Assembly: GCA_003142815.1 (NCBI GenBank)
Contig: PLNP01000055.1
Coordinates: forward strand, 164,593 to 228,592
Length of the DNA: 64,000 nt
Direction: 5' to 3'
From: Rhodanobacteraceae bacterium
GTDB lineage: Bacteria; Pseudomonadota; Gammaproteobacteria; Xanthomonadales; Rhodanobacteraceae
The notes beneath the pieces are model-generated. The model did no database searches. It saw only the letters and a list, made by a program, of their open reading frames with translations, and was not told the DNA's origin. Made by a program: the position numbers and the translations under genes. Positions 45,500 to 53,660 of this stretch are shown piece by piece (position 1 is the first letter of the stretch; every line of letters begins with the position of its first letter).

Positions 45500-45944
45500 G
45501 AAGCCAGCCGCCGAGTTCAATCCAGGCAGCGCCCTCGCGTTCGATTACGGCACGCGCCTCATCGGCATCGCGGTCGGCAACCGCATCGCCGCCAGCGCAC
45601 GCGCGCTGACGACGATCGCGAACGGCGACTGGGCAGGGCTCGATGCGGTGGTTGCCGACTGGCGCCCCGAACATCTCGTCGTCGGTTTGCCGCTCGCGCT
45701 CGACGGGGGCGAGCAAGCGATGACGCGCGCGGCGCGCGAGTTCGCGGTCGCGCTGGAACGACGCTACCGGCGCACGGCGCACCTCGTCGACGAACGCTAT
45801 ACCTCAGGCGAAGCGGCGCGGCGTTTTGCCGATCGTCGCGCGCGCGGCGCAGCGAAACGCAAGGACGCCGCAGCGATCGACGCGCTCGCAGCGCAAATCA
45901 TTCTTGAGGCCTGGCTTGCCGAGGCCGGCACGCCGATGTCGTGA
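45483..45944 (+). CDS. ruvX: Holliday junction resolvase-like protein RuvX (YqgF)
   Basis: A 153-residue RNase H-fold nuclease, in E. coli linked to 16S rRNA 5-prime maturation. Catalytic residues are visible in ALAFDYGTRLIGIAVG (Asp), VVGLPLALDG, VDERYTSGEA (Asp/Glu) and KRKDAAAIDALAAQIIL (Asp). Its start lies inside yqgE. Confidence 0.94.
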   Translation: MPATPEKPAAEFNPGSALAFDYGTRLIGIAVGNRIAASARALTTIANGDWAGLDAVVADWRPEHLVVGLPLALDGGEQAMTRAAREFAVALERRYRRTAHLVDERYTSGEAARRFADRRARGAAKRKDAAAIDALAAQIILEAWLAEAGTPMS

Positions 45945-45988
45945 AGACGCGTCACCCCCTTTTTGAGAACTCGTGGAAGTGCCATCCC

Positions 45989-46933
45989 ATGACCGACCTG
46001 CAAATCGACACGAACGGCCGTCTGCGCCACCTGCTGACCCTGGATGGCCTCGGCCGAGAACGCATCAACGCCCTGCTCGACCGTGCCGCGCAGCTGCGCG
46101 CCGGGTTTCGTGGCGGCGCGTCCTCGCCACGGTTGCTGGAAGGCCGCACGGTCGTCAATCTGTTCTTCGAGTCCTCGACGCGCACGCGCACGAGTTTCGA
46201 GCTTGCCGCGCGCCGACTCGGCGCGATCGTCGTCAATTTCGATATCGCCAATTCATCGACCAGCAAGGGCGAAAGCCTCGAAGACACGCTGGCCACACTC
46301 GAGGCGATGGACAGCGACGCATTCATCGTGCGCCACAAGGAAAACGGCACGCCTGCGCGACTCGCCGCGCACGCGCGCAAGGCGGCGATTCTGAACGCCG
46401 GAGACGGCAATCACGCGCATCCGACGCAAGGATTGCTCGATCTGTTGACGATTCGCGATCACAAGAATCGCATCGACGGCCTCAAGGTCGTGATCTGCGG
46501 CGACATCAAGCATTCACGCGTCGCGCGTTCGGACATCCACGGCCTCAGCGCGCTCGGCGTCGGCGAGATCCACCTGTGCGGGCCGGCGGCCCTGCTCCCT
46601 GCGGCGAACGAATTTCCACACTGCCAAGTCGACGAGGATTTCGATGCCGCGCTGAGCGCCGCCGATGTGGTCATCATGCTGCGCCTGCAAAAGGAGCGCA
46701 TGGAGAGCTTGTCAGGCATCCGCGAAACCGATTATTTCGCGCGCTACGGCCTGTCGCACACGCGCCTCGCGCGTGCGCGCAGCGATGCGCTCGTCATGCA
46801 TCCGGGGCCGATGAACCGTGGCATCGAGATCGCGCCGGACGTTGCCGACGGCCCGCAGTCGGTGATTCTCGACCAGGTCGCGAACGGCATCTTCGTGCGC
46901 ATGGCCGTGCTGGCGGAGCTGCTTGGCCGCTGA
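45989..46933 (+). CDS. pyrB: Aspartate carbamoyltransferase catalytic subunit PyrB
   Basis: A 314-residue enzyme of pyrimidine synthesis, condensing carbamoyl phosphate and aspartate. The carbamoyl-phosphate loop is NLFFESSTRTRTSFELAARRLG near 50, followed by SSTSKGESLEDTL, GDGNHAHPTQGLLDLLTI and the late HPGPMNRGIEI. ATG 45989 has GGAAG about 12 bases upstream; a GTG at 45941 overlapping the ruvX end would add 16 residues with no family match. Unlike Pseudomonas there is no pyrR between ruvX and pyrB. Confidence 0.95.
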   Translation: MTDLQIDTNGRLRHLLTLDGLGRERINALLDRAAQLRAGFRGGASSPRLLEGRTVVNLFFESSTRTRTSFELAARRLGAIVVNFDIANSSTSKGESLEDTLATLEAMDSDAFIVRHKENGTPARLAAHARKAAILNAGDGNHAHPTQGLLDLLTIRDHKNRIDGLKVVICGDIKHSRVARSDIHGLSALGVGEIHLCGPAALLPAANEFPHCQVDEDFDAALSAADVVIMLRLQKERMESLSGIRETDYFARYGLSHTRLARARSDALVMHPGPMNRGIEIAPDVADGPQSVILDQVANGIFVRMAVLAELLGR

Positions 46934-46973
46934 GTGCGCGGTAGAAAAGCGGCGAAGTCAGGTGCCTCGCGTA

Positions 46974-47192
46974 TTAATCCGCAACGAAATGACCGTGGAC
47001 GCTTTCGTATGTCGAAAGCGTCGCGTTTTCATTCTTGCCCTGCTGCCAGCGCTTCTTGAACATGCGCCATCGGTAATTGGGTGCAAGCGGGCGATCACCG
47101 TAGTCCAGATACAGCCGACATCCGAAGTGGTGTTGCAGCAGGTTCCGGAACGTCGTGCCCGCGGACTTGGGGATATGCACCGAAATCAACAT
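46974..47192 (-). pseudogene. Truncated sulfotransferase-like fragment
   Basis: A 72-residue open frame starting MLISVHIPKSAGTTFRNLL, the 5-prime phosphosulfate-binding loop at the N-terminus of Sulfotransfer_2-type enzymes. It stops after only 72 residues, whereas such enzymes exceed 200. No continuation is visible in other frames before pyrB. It is most likely a decayed remnant; a functional short peptide is improbable. Confidence 0.6.
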
Positions 47193-47204
47193 GACTCTGC
47201 CTGA

Positions 47205-47450
47205 TCCTCTGCATGACCGCTGATCGGACGATCATCGCTGTCCGCGCGGCAGCGATCATGCTGGCCGAAACGTCGATGCCGATGACGTGCCCGAAATGCG
47301 TGGCGAGCGCGCGCGACAATCGCCCGGCACCGCCGCGCTTGCCCGTGTGCGAGAGCACCGCCACAACGAATCGTCGCGCCCAGCATCTGCCAGATGCGGC
47401 GCAGGCGTTCGAGTTCAGGATCGTTCGCCTTGGTCGTCGCGGTACCACCA
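47205..47450 (-). pseudogene. Frameshifted methyltransferase remnant
   Basis: Two frames carry pieces of one class I methyltransferase. An upstream piece reads DPELERLRRIWQMLGA. A downstream piece, in another frame, has a motif I-like GGAGRLSRALATHFGHVIGIDVS followed by MIAAARTA. The usual glycine-rich loop is altered (KRGGAG instead of GCGAG). The switch between frames near 47370 and lack of the rest of the fold indicate decay. Coordinates are approximate. Confidence 0.5.
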
Positions 47451-47456
47451 GCTGCG

Positions 47457-48584
47457 TCAGGTCTCGGCGAGCTCGACGCCGTCCAACCCTTGGCTCAGCG
47501 TATGCGCATCGCCGCCCTGGGCAAGCTTGATCTTCAGGCGCACCTCGTTCGCCGAGTCGGCGTGGCGCAGCGCATCCTCGTAGTTGATCTCGCCGGCCTG
47601 ATACAGCTCGAACAGACTCTGGTCGAACGTGCGCATGCCGAGGTTGGTCGACTCCTTCATCACATCCTTGAGCTTGTGGATCTCGCCTTGGCGGATGTAG
47701 TCCTGCACCAACGGTGTGCCGAGCATGACCTCCATCGCGACGCGGCGCGCCTTGCCGTCAAGGGTCGGGATCAACTGCTGCGCGACCACGCCCTTGAGGT
47801 TCAACGAGAGATCCATGAACACCTGCTCGCGGCGATCCGAACCGAAGAAATGGATGATGCGGTCCAGCGCCTGGTTCGCATTGTTCGCATGCAGGGTGCA
47901 CAGGCACAGATGGCCGGTTTCCGAGAAGTTGATCGCGTGCTCCATGGTCTCGCGCGTGCGCACCTCGCCGATCATGATCACGTCCGGCGCCTGGCGCAGC
48001 GTGTTCTTCAGCGCGTTCTCCCAGCTATCGGTGTCGATGCCGAGTTCGCGCTGGGTGATGATGCAGCCCTCGTGCTTGTGTACGTATTCGATCGGGTCCT
48101 CGATCGTGATGATGTGGCCAGTCGAGTTCTGGTTGCGGTAGCCGATCATCGCCGCCAGCGAAGTCGATTTACCGGTACCGGTCGCACCGACGAAGATGAT
48201 GATGCCGCGTTTGGTCATCGCCAGCGACTTGACGATCGCCGGCAGGTTGAGTTCATCGATGGTCGGGATGCGCGTCTCGATGCGGCGCAGCACCATGCCG
48301 ACACAGTTGCGCTGGTAGAAGCACGACACGCGGAAGCGGCCGACGCCGGTCACGCTGATCGCGAACTGGCATTCGTGCGTTTTCTCGAACTCCTCGCGCT
48401 GCGAGGGCGTCATCACGTTCAGCACCATGTCGCGCGATTGCTGCGGGGTCAGCGCGTTCTGGGTGATCGGCGCGATGCGTCCGTTGACCTTCATCGACGG
48501 CGCGACGCCAGTGGTGATGAACAGATCCGACGCCTTCTTGTGCGTCATCAACTTGAGATACGAGGTGAAATCGACGCTGCTCAT
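47457..48584 (-). CDS. pilU: Type IV pilus retraction ATPase PilU
   Basis: A 375-residue PilT/PilU-family ATPase that supports pilus retraction with PilT. Walker A GATGTGKST, the Asp box ITIEDPIE, Walker B VIMIGEVRTRETM and the His box GHLCLCTLHANN are visible. The N-terminus SDLFITTGVAPSMKVNGRI and the extended C-terminus after DALRHADSANEVRLKIKL fit PilU better than PilT. ATG 48584 has GGGGAG upstream. A pilT gene is not adjacent, unlike in Pseudomonas. Confidence 0.92.
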   Translation of the reverse strand: MSSVDFTSYLKLMTHKKASDLFITTGVAPSMKVNGRIAPITQNALTPQQSRDMVLNVMTPSQREEFEKTHECQFAISVTGVGRFRVSCFYQRNCVGMVLRRIETRIPTIDELNLPAIVKSLAMTKRGIIIFVGATGTGKSTSLAAMIGYRNQNSTGHIITIEDPIEYVHKHEGCIITQRELGIDTDSWENALKNTLRQAPDVIMIGEVRTRETMEHAINFSETGHLCLCTLHANNANQALDRIIHFFGSDRREQVFMDLSLNLKGVVAQQLIPTLDGKARRVAMEVMLGTPLVQDYIRQGEIHKLKDVMKESTNLGMRTFDQSLFELYQAGEINYEDALRHADSANEVRLKIKLAQGGDAHTLSQGLDGVELAET

Positions 48585-48688
48585 GGCCACTCCCCGAGCC
48601 GGTCCTGTCGGCACCGCCGCATCTTACACCAGCGCCCTGCCGCGCAATGCGACGCGGCGCACGCGCATCGCGCTCGGCTATCGCGACG

Positions 48689-49783
48689 TCATGCGTGCCT
48701 GCGGAAATACGCGACTGCCGCGACCACCAGCAACAGCGGCGCAATCAGATTCGCCGCCGCCGGATGCAGTGCGTAGACCGCGCCGAGGCTGACGATCGCG
48801 CGCTGCAGGAAGTAGAAGCCGAGGGCGAGCACGATACCGATGAACAGGCGCTTGGACAGGCCGCCACTGCGCAGCGCGCCGAACGAGAATGGCACCGCGC
48901 AAAACACCAGGATCAGCACATTCAGCGGAAAGAACACGCGCGCCCAATATGCGTCGCGGAAACTCGATGCGTCCTGACGGTTGCGATCGAGTGATGCGAT
49001 GTTCTGGCCGAGATCGCGCAAGGTCATGTATTGCGGCTGGATGATGCTGCTCGCGAGCAGGCGCGGATCGAGGCTGGATTGCCAGCGCATGGCCGGGGCT
49101 TGCGTGCTGGTTGCGTTGTCGGCGCCAAATTGCGTGCGCCGCACATTGCGCAAGGTCCAGTCGCCTTGCGTGTGCACGGCATGGTCCGCGAGCGACAGTG
49201 ACAACAGGCGACCGTCCTTGTCAAACTCGAACACACGCACGCCGTCGAGATCGATTTCGCCCTTGCTGCCATGGGTGCGGCCATGGCGCGTGCCGATCAC
49301 GGTTTCGCCGTCACGCGCCCACAACGCACCGCCCTTCGCGAGCGCAACTTCTTTCGATTTCGCGGCCAGTTGCAACGTCTGGGCCTTGCGTTCCCCATAC
49401 GGACCGACCGTTTCGCCGAGCACGGCGACCGCCAGGGTCAGGATACCGAGGCCGAGCGCAACCGACGCGCAGATACGCAGTTTCGACAGGCCCGCGGCAC
49501 GCAACGCGGTCAATTCGCCGCTGGCGGCAAGACCGCCAAGTCCGAGCAGGCTGCCGATCAAGGCCGCATAGCCGAACATTTCGTAGAACCGTCGCGGCAC
49601 GGTCAGCAGGACATACACCGCCGCCTTGGCCAGCGTGTACTGGCCTTGGCCGACGTCGTTCAATTCCCCGATGAAGATCCGGAATGCATCGAGACTGACG
49701 ATCGTGATCCAGGTGATCGCGACGGTGGTCAACACCGCCATCGCAACCAGTCGGTCGACGCGTTTGAAGATTGGCCAGCGCAT
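48689..49783 (-). CDS. lptG: LPS export permease LptG
   Basis: A 364-residue inner-membrane component of the Lpt machine that moves LPS to the outer membrane with LptF, LptB2 and LptC. There are six membrane helices in two groups of three around a periplasmic beta-jellyroll (about 130-265). N-terminal DRLVAMAVLTTVAITWITIVSLDAF and the loop GLLAASGELTALRAAGLS-like are typical. ATG 49783 shares one base with the lptF stop (TGATG). Confidence 0.93.
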   Translation of the reverse strand: MRWPIFKRVDRLVAMAVLTTVAITWITIVSLDAFRIFIGELNDVGQGQYTLAKAAVYVLLTVPRRFYEMFGYAALIGSLLGLGGLAASGELTALRAAGLSKLRICASVALGLGILTLAVAVLGETVGPYGERKAQTLQLAAKSKEVALAKGGALWARDGETVIGTRHGRTHGSKGEIDLDGVRVFEFDKDGRLLSLSLADHAVHTQGDWTLRNVRRTQFGADNATSTQAPAMRWQSSLDPRLLASSIIQPQYMTLRDLGQNIASLDRNRQDASSFRDAYWARVFFPLNVLILVFCAVPFSFGALRSGGLSKRLFIGIVLALGFYFLQRAIVSLGAVYALHPAAANLIAPLLLVVAAVAYFRRHA

Positions 49784-50958
49784 CAAACGGTCCTCGCCGC
49801 CGCACGCGGGCGTTTCAGACGTTGGCTGCCCCACAGCAGCCACGCCGCGAGCGCGAGCGCCGGCACATAGACCCACCACAGGCCGAACTCCGGCGCGAGC
49901 TTGCCCTGGCTGATCCACGAGCGCCCGAGCAGCAATGCGTTGTAATAGATGAGCCAGACCAGCAGCGCGATCAGCAGGCGCGCATAGCGCGGCTCGCGCG
50001 GACTCGATTTCGACAACGGCAGCGCGAGCAGGGTCAGCACCAGTACCGACAGCGGCGCGGCCAGACGCCAGTGCAATTCCGCGCGCATGACCAGATCGTC
50101 GCGCGCGCGCAGCAGCACGCTGGTCGGCGCCGATCGCTTGTCCGCTACCGCGTTGTCGTCGCTGGCGCTGTCGGGCAGCTTGATGTCGTTGCGCGCGAAA
50201 CGCATCAGCCGGAAATCGTCCTCACCAAGCTTGCCTTCGACGCGGAAGCCGTCTTGCAGCGCAATGTAGCGGCCGGCCCCATCGGCGTCGTGGTAAAGGA
50301 ACCCGTGCGTCGCGGTGATCACATCGATGCGGGTCTTGCCGGCCTGCTTGTCGGCGCGTTCGCTCTCGATGAACATGCGCTTGAACTGGGTGCCGTCGGC
50401 GGACATCTCGCCGACGTAGATCACGCCGTCCCGGCCCGGCAGGTCCACGAACTTGCCCGGCTCCAGCCCAGCCACGATCAACGAGCGGCTCGCCTCCTGC
50501 ATGAGCTGCTGCGCCAGCCGGTCCGAGGCCGGGCCGAGCCAGAACGAGATCAGGCCGATCGCGGCCATCGTCGGCAACGCGAACAGCAACAGCGGGCGCA
50601 GCAGGCCACGCAGATCGAGGCCCGATGATTGCAGCACCGCCATTTCGCTGTCGCGCCACAGGCGACCATACGCGAGCAGCACGCCGAGCAAGACCGCCAG
50701 CGGCATCAGGATCGTCAGCGTGCCGACCGCACGCAGGCCGATCAGGGTGAACAGGAGATCGGCCGGAATGCGCCCACGCGCAATCTTCGAAAGGAGATCC
50801 GCGACCGCACCGCCGACCATGACCAGCAACAGGATCGCGGTCGCCGCCAGGAAGCTGATCGCGACTTCGCGCAGCAGGTAACGGTCGATGATGCGCGGAC
50901 GCAAGGTATCGAGCGTCCGCTTGGCGACGGGGCTTTGCCTTAGAATGGATGGCTTCAT
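49783..50958 (-). CDS. lptF: LPS export permease LptF
   Basis: A 391-residue partner of LptG with the same topology: RIIDRYLLREVAISFLAATAILLLVMV starts the first helix. The coupling region LAYGRLWRDSEMAVLQSSGLD contacts the ATPase, and the periplasmic domain includes VIYVGEMSADGTQFKRMFI. ATG 50958 is used; an in-frame GTG at 50994 is possible. Both leave more residues before the first helix than usual, so a later start such as TTG in DTLRPRII cannot be excluded. It is divergent from pepA across about 155 bp. Confidence 0.92.
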   Translation of the reverse strand: MKPSILRQSPVAKRTLDTLRPRIIDRYLLREVAISFLAATAILLLVMVGGAVADLLSKIARGRIPADLLFTLIGLRAVGTLTILMPLAVLLGVLLAYGRLWRDSEMAVLQSSGLDLRGLLRPLLLFALPTMAAIGLISFWLGPASDRLAQQLMQEASRSLIVAGLEPGKFVDLPGRDGVIYVGEMSADGTQFKRMFIESERADKQAGKTRIDVITATHGFLYHDADGAGRYIALQDGFRVEGKLGEDDFRLMRFARNDIKLPDSASDDNAVADKRSAPTSVLLRARDDLVMRAELHWRLAAPLSVLVLTLLALPLSKSSPREPRYARLLIALLVWLIYYNALLLGRSWISQGKLAPEFGLWWVYVPALALAAWLLWGSQRLKRPRAAARTV

Positions 50959-51114
50959 GCGCGTGCTGGTGGTGGCTTCGCCGGTCGTGTTCACCTTGGG
51001 CGATCGACCCGCGGCGGCGTCCTCCCCGGATCGATCCGGGCGGTGACGACCGACAATCGAGCGAAGTGTAACCGCGGGCGCAGCCGAATCATCCAGAAAC
51101 TGCCGGGACTATCG

Positions 51115-52608
51115 ATGACTCTCAAGTTCGCCACCACTGCCGACGCACCGGAAAGCGCGGCCACGCCTTGCATCATTGTCGGCCTGTATGAAGGCCGCGA
51201 GTTGACCCGCGCCGCGGCGCGCGTCGACGAGCGCTCCGGCGGCGCGATCAAGCGCCTGATCGAAAGCGGCGACGCGACCGGCAAGCCCGGCAGCAGCACG
51301 CTGCTGTTCGGTCTGGCCAATATCGCCGCGCCGCGTGTGCTCGTGGTCGGACTCGGCGAGCAGAAGAAGTTCGACAGCACCGCGTTCCATCGCGCCGCGA
51401 ACGACACGGGACGCGCGCTGAAGAATCTTCCGATCGAGGCAGCGGTTTCGTATCTGACCGAGATCGACGTGCCGGGTCGCGACAACGCCTGGAAACTGCG
51501 TGCGGCTGCGCTCGCTGCCGACCAGCAGGCGTATCGCTACACGGCGACGTTCAAGCCGAAGGAAGCGGCGCAGCCGCCGCAGCTCGGAAGCATCGCATTC
51601 GCCGCCCCCGCGAATGAGGCCAAGGCTGCACGCGCGCTGGCTGAAGCGGCCGCGATCGCCAAGGGCGTCCGCTTCGCGCGTGAACTCGGCAACCTGCCGC
51701 CGAACATCTGCAACCCGGCCTGGATCGCGGCACAGGCCAAGCAGATAGCCGACGAACATGCCGGCGTCATCCTCGAAGTCCTCGAACGCGAAGACATGCA
51801 GAAGCTCGGCATGGGTTCACTGCTCGGCGTCGCCCAGGGTTCGGCGCATCCGCCGAAGCTCGTCGTGCTGCGTTGGCAGGGCAAGGACGACAAGGCCAAA
51901 CCCTATGCGCTGGTCGGCAAGGGCATCACGTTCGATAGCGGCGGCATCTCGCTGAAGCCCGGCGCCGGCATGGAGGAAATGAAGTTCGATATGTGCGGGG
52001 GCGCCGGCATGCTCGGCACCTTCCTCGCCGCGGTCGAATTGAAATTGCCGCTGAACCTCGTCTGCGTCGTACCGGTGGTCGAAAACATGCCCGACGGCAA
52101 TTCGTACCGACCGAGCGACATCCTGACCAGCATGTCCGGCATCACGATCGAAGTGCTGAATACCGACGCCGAAGGACGCCTGATCCTCTGCGACGCGCTG
52201 ACCTACGTGCAGAAATTCGACCCGGAAGTCATCATCGACGCGGCGACCCTGACCGGCGCCTGCGTGGTCGCGCTCGGCAAGCACGCCTCCGGCCTGATGA
52301 CCCAGGATGACGAACTCGCCGAGCAGCTGCTTGCCGCCGGCAATACCGCCCATGACCGCGCCTGGCGCCTGCCGCTGTGGGACGAGTACCAGAGCCAGCT
52401 CGACTCCGCTTTCGCGGACGTCGCCAACATCGGCGGCAAGTACGGTGGCGCGATCATGGCCGGATGTTTTCTGTCGCGCTTCACCAGCGGCCGCCGCTGG
52501 GCCCACCTCGACATCGCCGGCACCGCCTGGGATGAAGGCCGCAAGGGCCTCGCGACCGGTCGTCCGGTGTCGCTGCTGACCCAATACCTGATCGATCGCA
52601 GCGCGTGA
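51115..52608 (+). CDS. pepA: Leucyl aminopeptidase PepA
   Basis: A 497-residue two-metal M17 aminopeptidase that removes N-terminal residues from peptides; E. coli PepA also binds DNA in Xer recombination. The catalytic domain has GKGITFDSGGISLKP, KFDMCGGAGMLG and the signature NTDAEGRLIL near 349. The N-terminal macro-like domain spans about 1-160. ATG 51115 (MTLKFATT) is preferred to the upstream ATG-like start at 51043. xerD lies about 21 kb away. Confidence 0.95.
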   Translation: MTLKFATTADAPESAATPCIIVGLYEGRELTRAAARVDERSGGAIKRLIESGDATGKPGSSTLLFGLANIAAPRVLVVGLGEQKKFDSTAFHRAANDTGRALKNLPIEAAVSYLTEIDVPGRDNAWKLRAAALAADQQAYRYTATFKPKEAAQPPQLGSIAFAAPANEAKAARALAEAAAIAKGVRFARELGNLPPNICNPAWIAAQAKQIADEHAGVILEVLEREDMQKLGMGSLLGVAQGSAHPPKLVVLRWQGKDDKAKPYALVGKGITFDSGGISLKPGAGMEEMKFDMCGGAGMLGTFLAAVELKLPLNLVCVVPVVENMPDGNSYRPSDILTSMSGITIEVLNTDAEGRLILCDALTYVQKFDPEVIIDAATLTGACVVALGKHASGLMTQDDELAEQLLAAGNTAHDRAWRLPLWDEYQSQLDSAFADVANIGGKYGGAIMAGCFLSRFTSGRRWAHLDIAGTAWDEGRKGLATGRPVSLLTQYLIDRSA

Positions 52609-53018
52609 ATTCACCGGCGCCGGACACGCGCAGGCAGAAGCACACCGCGCTGATCGCATTGGTTGGCGCGGCGGTCGTGCTCGGCATTGTCGACACCGCG
52701 CTCGGCCTGCCGTCGACCGACAGCACTGGGCGCCTCGCATTCACATTCGGCGGCAACATCGCGCTGCTGCTGATCGGCTTCCGCTGGCTGCAGATCGACG
52801 CGGCCGAACTCGCTATCCGGCGGCCGACCTGGCTCAACGTCGGCATCATCCTGCTCGCGGCGGTGTTCGTGCCGTACTACCTTTACAAGACGCGGCCGGC
52901 CGACCATCGCCTGCCGGCGATCGCCGGGTTCTTCGGCCTGATCTTCGCGTGCATGATTGGCTCCGCGATCGGTGCGTTGCTGATGACTTCGATATCGGGC
53001 ACACCGGCGGTACAGTGA
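52605..53018 (+). CDS. Small membrane protein of unknown function
   Basis: A 137-residue protein with four hydrophobic helices (near 15-35, 45-63, 75-91 and 103-128), short loops, and a basic N-terminus. The GTG start overlaps the pepA stop (GTGA), and its own end abuts holC, so it belongs to the pepA-holC unit. I do not recognise a family; many Lysobacterales genomes seem to carry small membrane proteins here, but this is recollection rather than a search. Confidence 0.75.
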   Translation: MNSPAPDTRRQKHTALIALVGAAVVLGIVDTALGLPSTDSTGRLAFTFGGNIALLLIGFRWLQIDAAELAIRRPTWLNVGIILLAAVFVPYYLYKTRPADHRLPAIAGFFGLIFACMIGSAIGALLMTSISGTPAVQ

Positions 53019-53023
53019 ATCGC

Positions 53024-53446
53024 ATGCCACGCGCCGACTTCTACCTGATCGACAAACCGCGCTTTCGCGAGGACCCACTGCTGCTGGTCTGCAAACTCGC
53101 CAAACGCGCGTTCGCGAGCGAACAGCCGACGTTGATCCTCGCGCGCTCGCCGACCCAAGCCGAGGCGCTCGACGAGAAGCTCTGGGAGTTCGACGACAAT
53201 GCATTCATTCCGCACCAGATCGCCGGCGACGACGACGATGCAATCTGTGCGGTGCTGATCGCTCTGCCGGATGTCACGACCGCTGACCGCGCGCTGGTCA
53301 TCAACCTGCGCGACGAATGCGCGCCGGGGCTGTTCGAGCGCGTGCTCGAGATCGTGCCGGCCGACGAGGCCGAGCGGCTCGGTTCGCGTGAGCGCTGGAA
53401 AACCTACAAGCAGGCCGGATTCGAGGTCGCCAAGCACGATGTGTAG
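53024..53446 (+). CDS. holC: DNA polymerase III chi subunit HolC
   Basis: A 140-residue subunit of the clamp loader that binds SSB. Conserved elements are ADFYLIDKPRF at the start, LACKLAKRAF-like helix (VCKLAKRAFASEQPTLILA), LDEKLWEFDDNAFIPHQI and the C-terminal ERWKTYKQAGFEV. The pepA-holC-valS order is standard in gammaproteobacteria. ATG 53024 is used; GTG 53015 overlapping the previous stop is possible. Confidence 0.93.
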   Translation: MPRADFYLIDKPRFREDPLLLVCKLAKRAFASEQPTLILARSPTQAEALDEKLWEFDDNAFIPHQIAGDDDDAICAVLIALPDVTTADRALVINLRDECAPGLFERVLEIVPADEAERLGSRERWKTYKQAGFEVAKHDV

Positions 53447-53470
53447 TGGCGGTGTGCAGCCCGCCCTTAT

Positions 53471-53581
53471 GTAGGAGCGGCGCAGCCGCGACTGCTTTGA
53501 AGCCCTCCCCTTCAAGGGGAGGGTTGGGTGGGGATGGTGTTCACTCCGTGATGACGTCTGTCGCGGCTGCGCCGCTCCTCC
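53471..53581. repeat. Pair of inverted GTAG-type REP elements between holC and valS
   Basis: One copy at 53471-53492 starts gtaggagcggcgcagccgcg; its complement is at 53560-53581. Each carries its own small hairpin. Between them is a ccctcccctt/aaggggaggg palindrome at 53503-53523. This is the arrangement of a bacterial interspersed mosaic element. A related degenerate copy follows valS. Confidence 0.85.
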
Positions 53582-53660
53582 AAAGGACCGCCGTTACAAT
53601 CCCGACAATTGAGTTTCCCAACCAAGACCCGCGCTCGCGCGGACGCAGGTGCCCTCGCCC

